Source: Limnephilus marmoratus
Lineage: Eukaryota > Arthropoda > Insecta > Trichoptera > Limnephilidae
Length of the DNA stretch: 64,000 nucleotides
Assembly (NCBI GenBank): GCA_917880885.1
Contig: OU862910.1
Coordinates: 52,257,285 to 52,321,284 of the forward strand
Reading direction: 5' to 3'
Numbering within the stretch: position 1 is the stretch's first letter; each line of letters begins with the position of its first letter. Shown here piece by piece: positions 55,295 through 64,000 of the stretch. A program made the position numbers and the translations under genes. Under the pieces are notes generated by a model. That model was given only the letters and a program-made list of their open reading frames with translations, was not told the DNA's origin and did no database searches.

Positions 55295-56753
55295 CAGGGC
55301 TGGGCAGTATTTGAATTACTTGTATTTGAAATACGTATTTGAAATACAAATACGTATTTGGTATTTGTATTTCAATTACATCCTAAAAATGTATTTTGTA
55401 ATTGGTATTTCAATTACCTGCTGCTGAGGTATTTTGTAATTTGTATTTCAAATACTCATGGCTTCAAAATACATTTTCAAATACATTAAACGATATCGTA
55501 AATAAATTAACATAGAATACGTAGAGTGAAAACGCTAGAATCCTGTACTATTGTCCTGTTGTCCTGTGCTATAGCACTCTTACTGATGATTATTTGTAGT
55601 TTTCTTATCATTGCTTTATAATGTACTGTACATTTTTTTTATGTCATGCTAGTTATTATTATCGTCTTGTGCTATAATAGCACTGTTATTGTACATTTTG
55701 TATCACATTATATTAAACTTATCATTGCTTTGTATTGTACATTTTTGAAACATAGTAATAGATCAAGCACTATAGGAATAATTTGACTGATTATTTTCAT
55801 TCATCTTTTTTAAAGTTTTCTAATACATTGTAGAAGGTTCTTACGGAAAGAAAAATTAAGACAATTACGCAGAAAATTGGATAATTTCAGAAAACTTGAT
55901 GACTATTTTAACTTCGCACGTTTGACAGTTCACGCGTTTTATGAAATTAAATTTAGCAGGCAGCTGTTGTTTTTTTTGTAACAAAATAATTGTCTATGGT
56001 TTTTTTTTTATTATAGATATTTTAAATAGGTACCTACGTTAGGTACCAGATTTGATTGCTTGTTCTTATAATATACAAAAATTAATATTTGTAATATGTG
56101 AAAAATGAAAATTTTAATAAAAAATTGTAATAGCTGGCACGCGAGTTATTTAAAAACTGAATGTACTGGGACTGAATATGTGGAACGCGGGAGGGGGGTT
56201 GGCGGGGAGTGGGAGAGGGGAAAGGGTAGGCGGGGAAGGTGGCAGGGGAACGTGGGAGGGGAATGGGATGTGGGAGGGGAACGCATGCTGAAAGGACATG
56301 CAGGGATAAAAAAAATATTTCTTTGAATGTGGCATTGCAACGCATGCTGGGAACCTGCTAGTGTTATTATAATATTATCTAACACCTAAGTCCTGTACCA
56401 CAAAACTTTACAAGTGGAGCGGAGACGAGATGTGTCTTCTGAGCAATATGATTGGTCAATTTTTGCATGTCTCTGTATCAATCTGCTCAGCTTTGTTTCT
56501 ATGGAAACGCACCCTTAGATAAGGGCACTTACGACAATTTATTTCAACCAAAGGTTCTACCAAAACCAAATGTATTTTGTAATTTGTATTTTGTATTTGA
56601 AATTAAAAAATGGTTAAAATACTGTATTTTGTATTTAATATTTCAAATACACGACTTGAAAGTATTTTGTATTTCGTATTTTAAATACATGCGTAAAAGT
56701 ATTTTGTAATTTGTATTTCAATTACAGCAAAGCATGTATTTTGCCCAGCCCTG
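55295..56753. mobile_element. hAT-like element with 8-bp TSD
   Basis: It begins CAGGGCTGGGCAGTATTTGA and ends GTATTTTGCCCAGCCCTG. CTTATACT is duplicated exactly at 55287-55294 and 56754-56761, the hAT length. Both ends are built of TATTTGNAATACA-type repeats (55305-55500 and 56575-56735). No transposase. A family F repeat is inserted at about 56105-56362. Confidence 0.85.
56105..56362 (-). repeat. Family F repeat inside hAT-like element
   Basis: Purine-rich on the plus strand (GGGAGGGGGGTTGGCGGG), bordered by CTGAATGTACTGGGACTGAA and GCAACGCATGCTGGGAACCT / GCTAG; it is the reverse complement of the 9.65-kb copy. The open frames here are low-complexity artefacts. Confidence 0.7.
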
Positions 56754-56814
56754 CTTATACTTATAAGTTATAAGCTTATAAGTTATAAGCTTATAAGTTA
56801 TAAGCTTATAAGTC
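56754..56814. repeat. Palindromic tandem repeat, 16-bp unit
   Basis: AAGCTTATAAGTTATA repeats about 3.5 times; each unit is close to self-complementary, so the tract can form multiple cruciforms. Its first unit overlaps the right target duplication of the hAT-like element. Confidence 0.8.
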
Positions 56815-57585
56815 TTCTTTAAGTTTCTGACAACGAAGATGATGTTATATTGAGATAAATAATATAAAAAATATGCATTGGCGGAGGCACTTTCCTTTTA
56901 CCCCTTCCTCTCCATAGGTGATCTGTGTTATTTTTAACTTTAGTGTACATTTACTCCTGATAATGTCAACATTATAAATGAAATATGTGGATTGTGAAAT
57001 TAAAATAAATAAATTATTTATTATAAGTAAAGTGATGTAAACTAAGTTATTCGTCTTTTTAATAAAATAAACAATGCCGTCACAATTTGAAAACCTTTCA
57101 GAAGAAGTTGTCTTCGAAAAATTAAACCCATTTTGTTTCTGAGTGGGTGATTGATCAGCCATCGATATTAATTACGATATTAATTATTATTGTATTTGAG
57201 AGATCTTCCCGAATCAGTAATAAGTCTTCATTCAGTGGACATTCAATGTATCATATTTTATCACAATGTAACGGGTCACGTTTTCTTTCTCCGAATGAAT
57301 GATTTGCGGTTTTAAGTTTGATATTTACGACAGTCCGTGGGCTTGAACTCAAAAGTGCTAATTCCAAAAGACTCCTACGATCATTTACGTGTTCACACAT
57401 GTCAAGAAGAACGTGTAATAATAACATTAATATACCAAATGAGCCAGAGATTAGAATTTAGAGTTGGAGAAAAAACCACGGAAGTTAACTTTTTACACAT
57501 TTAAGTTATGTGCTGTTAATGTAAATAACTAGTAAATGCATTTTTCATTAGAGCATAAAAGTACATGCATGGTTTATGTAAAATA
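56815..57585. other. No gene recognised
   Basis: Nothing identified; the frame at 56845-57162 has no domain. Confidence 0.4.
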
Positions 57586-58537
57586 TAGGGTGTCCCAAAA
57601 GAAAGTTGATATTTAGTGGATCGATTTAAAAAAAAGTAAGGGTTCTATCGAAAAAATGTTTATTAAATACTAAAAAACACAATTTGGGAATTTATTTCTG
57701 AAAAATAATATCGTCCCAATGTAAACCCTCTCGTTCACGGCATTCATTTAATCGAAGAGTAAAATTTCTTCTGACGGCTCGCCATGGCTTCGCGATGGCT
57801 GCCATTTCGTGACGGATATTTTCTTTTAATTGCATCAGTGAAGTCGGATTTTTGGCGTACACTTTAGATTTGAGATAACCCCACAGGAAAAAGACCATAG
57901 GGGTTAGGCTAGGACCACGAGGAGGCCAATTTATGTCACCTCTCCTGGAGACAAATTTGGCAGGGAAATTTTCACGAACTCATGGCAGAGACGTATTGGA
58001 CGTATGTAATGTTGCTCCGTCTTGCTGGAACCATGTTCTTTGGTTATAGCCAGTAGCCATGTAGGGGTGCAGCATTAGGTCTTTGTGCAAAATGCTGTGT
58101 AACGATGATCTATGCACATTTAAAGCACTTGCGCGCTTCCGATTCGAAAAGTTTGAGTAGTCACGAAAAGATTGATAAACACTCTCTATGTTTTCTACCG
58201 TTCTCGATGACCTTGGTCGCCCGGATTTTGGTATTGCCAGCGTTGTACCGATCTCTTCAAACTTTTTGACCCATTTTCGAATGAGAGAAATGCTTGGCGC
58301 ATCATTCAATTGACGAAAACCTCAAATATTGCAGAATCTTCTACGCGCTACAGTCGCCGAATCACCATTTTTGTAAAACTCACGCACGCACAACGCGCGG
58401 TCGCTCCAGAGAAATGCTTCATAGCGACTAAATTCCCAAGATCCAGACTACTGATTGACATACCCCCCGCGCCCCTCGGAAAAGTTGCGTTCACACAGAA
58501 AGCAAAACAAATATCAACTTTCTTTTGGGACACCCTG
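57586..58537 (-). mobile_element. Mariner-type transposon, internally deleted
   Basis: The inverted ends AGGGTGTCCCAAAAGAAAGT / TGATATTT and their mirror are flanked by TA. On the minus strand the transposase reads FLWSDRALCVREFYKNGDSA, a stop near 58319, then SLIRKWVKKFEEIGTTLAIP (helix-turn-helix region), KSGRPRSSRT, LHKDLMLHPY, then jumps directly to WFQQDGATLHT, the second catalytic Asp block. About 130 codons including the first Asp are missing. After a frameshift, VSRRGDINWPPRG and MVFFLWGYLKSKVYAKN follow; the residue usually Asp before FFLWGY is Val. The copy is dead. Confidence 0.9.
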
Positions 58538-60574
58538 TAATAGAGCAATTATTGGGTGTCAACGTTAACAAAAGTTTTGCAATGTACATCATTGGGATGT
58601 ATTGGGTGTAAATAGAAAACTAACTTTAGAAAACACATTTGCTCTGGTGATGAAGGTTTCTATGCTTCCTGAAACATTTGTGGTGGTAGAAAACTGAACC
58701 GTAACACCAGAAACAATAAACATTTTTTTAGGCAACAATGGTTGTAAAAATCTTAAGTTATATCTAGAAGAAGGTCATTTGAAATGGTCGCAATAAAATA
58801 AATAACTACCAACTTGCAGAAATCATTATTACGAAATTTTAATGTAACTAACTATACATTACAACTACATTGATTTTATCGTAATTTTGCAACTGGAATA
58901 AACATAATTACTATAAACGTTATTATTTTTTCGTCATGCTCAAATAGATAGCCAATATCCAATGATTAATAATAATGTTGACTACATATTTTCGTATTTT
59001 TCCAAAATGAAATTATTTTTTAGCGATTCTTTTAAAGACTACGATTTTAGTCTTGTGAGGCACAACCAGAGAGACACAACCGGAAATATGTCATTTTTAA
59101 ATCAGATTCTAGACGTAACGATTTAAAAAAATATATATTTATAAATTGATTTCGAAAGATTTATGTTGTCTAGTAAAGTTATTTTTTAAATATTGAAAAA
59201 ATATGTTTATTTTTATTATAATAAGGTTACACCGTTGGTAGTTGGCAGATTTGTTAAATTTTCAGACGAAATGTATTACCCAATATACATTTCAAATCAT
59301 GTAATCATATGGTAAAATAAATCAATAAATTATCTTGGAAAAAATTATTAAAAAAATTCGAGTACATGTTTTGTGTCGAAAACACTTCAGTTTGTCTATT
59401 TATTTACGGCCTTACAAACTAATATATTTCACTTTTTTTACACATTCATTTTGGTTAGACATTATTGAAAAATTATAAATACTTGTGATCAAAAAATAAT
59501 TACAAAAAGTAAGCAATTTTAAAATTTTCATCTTCACGGGTTTGAGAATTTTTATCGCTAACTTATATGTAGATATTTTTTAAATCAACTTTTAAATGAA
59601 ATAAAATGTATGTTGAGTTAATTGTTAAAAATGCCGGTACGGAGAATAATCAATCTTTCTCATCGGAATCGCTCTGTACAGTTGCAAGGGTATAATCGCA
59701 AGACATCTTTCGACGAAATTTGAATTCTCGGCCGCTGGTTAATAGGCCATTTGAAATTATTAGAAAGAAGACAAAAACGATTTAATTTTTTAAACTTTTA
59801 TATCAGACAGTGACAAGTTTTTTATTCCGAAATTGAAAATTTTTATTCTGGTAAGAAATTTTTTCAGTAAATCGAAATGTTTTTCGTTCAAAATTTGAAA
59901 ATGTAGATTTAATACAGATTTAAAAAAACGTTTTATGTTTACCAGGCATTGAATATTTGTTTTGAATCAAATAGTTCTTACTATCCTTGACATGATTCAT
60001 GATTATCTGAAAAGAAAAGGCAAGTAACGAATCACGATTTCAATAAACCGTCTACGCAGAGAAATTTCGCAATCCACGAGCACCGCCTTCGACGCTAACG
60101 GTCATTAACACTATTGTTAGCTTTTTAGTTAACAATAGAAAATTCAAAAATAATGAATAGACAGACACTCAAGCGTCAAAAATACACTCTTTATAATGCC
60201 CACGAGAATAATACTACATTGAAACGTCAGCAGTATGTGAAGTTGCAATGAAATCAAAAATTAAATCGACAACAGTTTTTCCGATTCCAAGAAAACATAT
60301 TCATGAAGTTGACCTAGTCAATCTTTCTTTTTATTGCTCTATAAACCGTTTATTGAATATTTTTTATCTCAATGATTTTTAGATTATGGTTTTTGAAAAA
60401 AAAATTGTGTGGTGATGAGTTCACATAAAATGCTAATGTTGATATTTTACGTGAAGATGCACAAAGCAGACCAAACGACTGGAAGATTGGGAATCAAAAA
60501 TGTTTCTAAAAATCGCCGTTATTTCTTTCCAGAGTTAAAGATGTTCTTAACATGGTCCAATTTATGTAAATACC
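58538..60574. other. No gene recognised
   Basis: Two kilobases of AT-rich DNA in which I see no exon, repeat family or RNA gene. Confidence 0.45.
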
Positions 60575-61105
60575 CGCGAGAGTACCAACTGCTGCCGTCT
60601 AGAGCTAGTGAGACTACATCATCCGCAATTGAGGTTGAAGGTAGTGGGGAGGGGAAGGAAATGGGGAGGGAGAGGAAGATGGGGAAGTACCTAGCTATTT
60701 AGATTTGGTCGCCAAACACGTCTAAAGCCATTTCAAGCAAAGTTTCAAATTTGAACGATGCGCGATGGTCTACACCAGGGCGATACTGAGAATATCTTCT
60801 AGACTGGAACGTGAACGTGTCACAATTTTATTAATTAAAAATAATATATAGCATATTTTCGGCACATTCCAGAGCGGAAGATACTCTCAGTATCGCCCTG
60901 ACGTCAGACCACCATTGAGATTTGGATCGTTGCTTGACAAGGTTTTAGCCGAGTTTGGTGACCAGATCTGAACAGCGAGGCGCATTTTTTCTACCTTCCT
61001 CTTCCCCATCTCTCTCCCCTCCGGCCTCACAACACACCCCAATTGGGGATGCCATAGTCTTAGTGGCTCTAGACGGTTGGGAGCAGTTTGGACTCTAAAA
61101 TCAAT
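60575..61105. mobile_element. Family C foldback element, full inverted pair
   Basis: The left half (ACCAACTGCTGCCGTCTAGA, GGTAGTGGGGAGGGGAAGGA, GGTCGCCAAACACG, CAGGGCGATACTGAGAATAT) is repeated inverted in the right half (ATACTCTCAGTATCGCCCTG, TTGGTGACCAGATCT, CCATCTCTCTCCCCTCCGGC, TCTAGACGGTTGGGAGCAGT) around a centre near 60843. Arms are about 260 bp and imperfect. The single copies at 27.8, 36.1, 42.9 and 46.7 kb are half elements. No coding sequence. Confidence 0.7.
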
Positions 61106-61159
61106 ATTAAAAAATAAAAATATTTTGTACTTTCACCGGCTATGGATAAAACTTAGGAC

Positions 61160-61345
61160 GGACGTTTAAAAAAATTTGAAGAATTCACCAAATATTTGAA
61201 GTTAATTTTCATGTTCTGTGTAAGTTCTATCAAGATCTATTATTTAATCATTATTGACCAGTTGCTTCATAAAACTGAAGTAATCACAGAACTTGAAAAT
61301 TAACTTCAAATATTTGATGAATTGTTCAAATTTTTTAAAGAACCC
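61160..61345. repeat. Inverted repeat, arms about 60 bp
   Basis: CAAATATTTGAAGTTAATTT / TCATGTTCTGTG (61190-61221) is mirrored by CACAGAACTTGAAAATTAAC / TTCAAATATTTG (61286-61317), with TTTAAAAAAATTTGAAGAAT beyond on the outside. Spacer about 65 bp. Class unknown. Confidence 0.7.
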
Positions 61346-62131
61346 ATCCGCAGTAATGTCAAGCCCTAATTTAATTCTCGCTATTTCACTTAAGCGATAC
61401 TGAGTGTATGGTAAATAAATACGCACGAGAATGGGGTCATTCAAAGTGGAAGGTCGCCAAAGCAGCAAAAGCGAAGCCAGTTTTCTACATTTTACGTCTA
61501 TGAAGATACTAATTTCCGAAGATTCTCTAATCCCCTTCAGAATGTTTCTCATAAAAGATTGTTATTGAACCTACATACTATCATTTAGGTTCTTAGAGAT
61601 GATTCATGATACATCAAGACCTTTTAATAGGTCTCTTAAAAGGAACGATTAAATATAAAATACGGCGGATATATCATTAACATAGTTCAGTGCTGGTATA
61701 TTTCTCAGTCTCGCCAGACTTAATAATCTTTACATAATTAATTCTGCGTACCTGGAATCATTCGTCAGATGGCGAAGGAAGGTGATCAACTGATCAGGTA
61801 GGACCGTACCCAATACATTGTCTCCATTGCTTCATAAAGACATGGCTCACGCTAGCATTACCTTGTGGGACAAGTCCTAAATGGGATGACAGTCTGGCCG
61901 CTTGGCTGACTGAGAATTATTATTATTTAACACCGTTCTCTGGCAATACTTCTCTTTAGCGTTATGCAAAGAGAATCATAAGAGATTATATTCAGTGAAA
62001 TTAGATAAAATACTTGCAATCTATATAAGATGTATCATGGCATATCAGATAGACATTTTTAACCAACGATTTCGGAGCCTAGGTATTTGGAGCAAGAAAA
62101 CTATACGTCATTTTAGTGACCGATATGTTTT
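61346..62131. other. No gene recognised
   Basis: A 102-codon minus-strand frame (61552-61244) partly overlaps the inverted repeat and has no recognisable domain. Confidence 0.4.
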
Positions 62132-62462
62132 TCACCGCCCAGGAACCATTTATTGGATAACTAGGTAGGTCACTCCAACTGGTTTGATGACTTCGCAGGG
62201 GGGCCCAGGCCGCATCGGAAGAGATTGGTTGAGATCTCTCAAGCAAGACCCTCTCGGAACATCGTCTTGCACCGTAGTTAGAGGGATGGGTTCATATGTC
62301 CGTCACTCCTGGACACGTTGGCTCCCAAATTCCTCCCCATTCCTCTTGCTTTTGTCCTTCCCAGAACCTCATCTAATTTGTTTCCTCAAAAGACCCTCCA
62401 CATAGCATCTCCAAAGATGGGATTGTTTTCTTTAGGACCTTCTTCGTGGGGTCCAATTCTGT
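62132..62462 (+). repeat. Family A repeat (copy 6, diverged)
   Basis: TTTTCACCGCCCAGGAACCA, TTTATTGGATAACTAGGTAG, CCTCCACATAGCATCTCCAA and AGATGGGATTGTTTTCTTTA / GGACC follow the family order. The terminal hairpin is damaged. Confidence 0.65.
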
Positions 62463-62929
62463 GCGGACTACTATGTTTGTAATTGATTGTCAAGTCTAAC
62501 TATATTACAACCGATTTTGACAAGGACAACCATGACTATATTATTTTCTAAATCTAAACCATCATCATCAGAGTACTTTCTACTTTCGGTTGTGTGTCTG
62601 TGATGTGTAACTTCGGTTCATTGAACTTGAGTACTTTTCAAAAGTAGAACTTAATGTTTGAAGAATTCAGACGAGCGGTAAAGCACATCATTATAATATC
62701 AATATGTGCAATAATATAATATTTGGCTGATTTATAAAGCGCCGTTTTCATGAAAAATCATCTCAATATGTAACTTCAAACAATATAAAAACATCAGTTT
62801 TTGTTTAAAAAATGTAGCAATCTCAGGTGCGGCTTTCTTTTCGCTTAAAATTCACCGAATAAATAAAATGGTCGAGAGAGAAAACGACTTTAGGACGAAT
62901 GTCTGAATAAACAATCAGGTTGATGCACG
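62463..62929. other. No gene; short L2-like tail
   Basis: GGCTGATTTATAAAGCGCCG / TTTTCATGAAAAATCATCTC (62725-62764) matches the 3' end of the L2-like LINE at 21.6 kb, so a very short 3' fragment lies here (minus-strand orientation). Nothing else recognised. Confidence 0.55.
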
Positions 62930-63130
62930 GGACGAGGACACTCATGAGCACACGGCCGGGACGGGCAGGCAGCAGGCAGCACGCAGCAGTGGCCGGTAAA
63001 GTCGATCACTAAACACGTGCACGTACGGCCTACTAGAACCGGGCGCATTCACGCATCTTCCGGGGGAAATTGACCGAATTAACCCGTTGTTTCTCGCTTT
63101 TTATTGAACGCGCTTGTGTTGTGACTGATC
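62930..63130. promoter_or_regulatory. CpG-rich islet with donor-like site
   Basis: CpG-rich block with CACACGGCCGGGACGGGCAG, a GCAG repeat (GGCAGGCAGCAGGCAGCACG) and CAGTGGCCG|GTAAAGT, a reasonable plus-strand splice donor at 62996. CACGTGCACGTACG contains E-box cores. It may be a promoter/first exon of a plus-strand gene outside the window; this is speculative. Confidence 0.25.
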
Positions 63131-63297
63131 GATCAAAAACCTGCGCAATCGGTAGTTAAATGGTAGTTAAATTTTTATAAGTCCTCGCATTCCGAATTGG
63201 CTAAGGCTGTCAAATATTTTTATTTGAATATTGTACACCAATCTCTTTGTAATGGTCCCAACTATATGTATATCTAAAAAAACATATAAATATTTAT

Positions 63298-63470
63298 TGA
63301 CCGGTCAGTGCATGAGTTGGCATCGCGTTTGGGTACCACTTAGGCGTCCCGTGTTCGATTCCTCGGCTGGCTAAGTCATCCATTACGACACAAGCAACAT
63401 TTTCCGCTTACTGTGGTGGTAGTAGGAGATTTTCAAATATTGTGAGGCTATTCGTCAACCGGGAGTTCGA
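63298..63470 (+). mobile_element. tRNA-derived SINE (family B, copy 3)
   Basis: Head GACCGGTCAGTGCATGAGTT, GGCATCGCGTTTGGG, then CGTCCCGTGTTCGATTCCTC (near-perfect B box), body CATCCATTACGACACAAGCA / ACATTTTCCGCTTACTGTGG and end CGTCAACCGGGAGTTCG. It is the best-preserved head of the three copies. No A-tail is left because it abuts the next TIR element. Confidence 0.75.
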
Positions 63471-63471
63471 A

Positions 63472-63700
63472 AACTCGATCGAAAATCTGGAGAAAGATCA
63501 GAAAAAGAAATCGGAACCTGCGGGAGTCGAACCCAGGACTTTCTCCTTTCCGGGCCACAGCTCTAACTACTAAGCTAAGCTGTGGCCCTGAAAGCCGAAG
63601 GTCCTGGCTTCGAGTTTCGGAGGCGCCAATATCTTTTTTTGATTTTTCTGTTTCCAGATTTTCGATGGAGTTTCGCTAATATTGTCTTCATTTATTAAAA
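63472..63700. mobile_element. TIR element with two inverted tRNA-like modules (copy 4)
   Basis: The left arm is truncated to CTCGATCGAAAATCTGGAGA; the right arm GTTTCCAGATTTTCGATGGA / GTTTCGCTAATATTGTCTTC is complete. Inside, CGGGAGTCGAACCCAGGACT (63522-63541) is a T-arm on the minus strand, and GGTCCTGGCTTCGAGTTTCG (63600-63619) is one on the plus strand, with CGGGCCACAGCTCTAACTAC and AAGCTGTGGCCCTGAAAG between. The tRNA-like module is therefore present in both orientations. Confidence 0.65.
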
Positions 63701-63919
63701 ATATATTTAATCCAATGGAAACCTACACTTTGCACTGGAGATACGCAAATTGTTATTTTTTTGTAATGATTTGCACCAAAGTGAAAACCAAATATTTTGT
63801 AAAGTAATAAAACGCGTATATTTTTTACACATAAACGTCACTAAATGGCCCAACATTGACTTTAACTTTTGTTTATGGAGTCCTATTACAAAGTAGACTA
63901 TAATTTTGGACATTACTTG
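63701..63919. other. No gene recognised
   Basis: Nothing identified; a short minus-strand frame (63913-63707) has no domain. Confidence 0.4.
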
Positions 63920-64000
63920 TATATTCGTTATTTATTTTTGGGGTTGTTTGCCGTGTTCACTACCTCCTTCTTTAGCCAATGTTTCGGACAGCGTTAGCTT
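63920..64000 (-). mobile_element. Penelope-like terminal repeat, cut by window edge
   Basis: TTATTTATTTTTGGGGTTGT, TTGCCGTGTTCACTACCTCC and TTAGCCAATGTTTCGGACAG / CGTTAGC match the 34.4-kb module. The rest lies beyond 64000. Confidence 0.5.

Noticed and set aside
61244..61552. 102-codon minus-strand frame
   Set aside because: It overlaps an inverted repeat arm and shows no recognisable domain; an old transposon remnant remains possible.

Overview
The window is AT-rich eukaryotic nuclear DNA, almost certainly from an insect. It has spliced exons with GT...AG introns, no bacterial operon structure, and many relics of non-LTR (L2/CR1-like, RTE-like, jockey-like), Penelope-like, hAT, mariner and PIF/Harbinger-type elements plus tRNA-derived SINEs. 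Scattered TAGGTACCTA-like micro-tracts and the style of the RTE repeats hint at Lepidoptera, but nothing here proves the order.

Only one host gene can be supported. It lies on the minus strand: 11 exons between 23,994 and 2,697 join in a single continuous reading frame of 1,081 codons, every junction is GT/AG and every phase matches. The start codon (23,970) and an in-frame upstream stop are present; the 3' end lies beyond position 1. The predicted protein is long, polar and probably disordered, with Gly-rich, Pro-rich and charged low-complexity stretches and several compact motifs (RFGSEPDLR, KKYKAPPPPP, KSFYFGMD, WTPQQDL, NWFLSRSAPNSLN). I do not recognise it well enough to name it. Its largest intron in the window (9.3 kb) separates the last visible exon, only 49 nt long, from the rest.

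Layout: 1-2,700 contains a hAT-like element with an 8-bp target duplication, interrupted by a decayed LINE. 2,697-23,994 is the gene; its introns hold a foldback element, TIR elements carrying tRNA-like sequences, Penelope-like terminal repeats and an L2-like LINE. 24-64 kb, upstream of the visible start codon, holds no recognisable coding host exon. It is a mosaic of nested repeats: a 9-bp-TSD element inside a TAA-TSD element (24.3-25.7 kb); a minisatellite (27.5 kb); a Penelope-like GIY-YIG remnant with inverted ends (28.8-29.5 kb); RTE and jockey-like LINE fragments (37-41 kb); a Harbinger-like insertion splitting a palindromic element (43.1-43.9 kb); two abutting giant palindromes (46.4-53.5 kb); a second hAT element (55.3-56.8 kb); an internally deleted mariner (57.6-58.5 kb); and tRNA-related repeats at the right edge. 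A few CpG-rich islets (31.5, 44.2, 63.0 kb) could be promoters or untranslated first exons, but this cannot be shown from sequence alone.

The most interesting items are the unnamed gene, the TIR element family that carries tRNA-like modules, the hammerhead-like core shared by several Penelope-type terminal repeats, and the pair of equal-arm palindromes.
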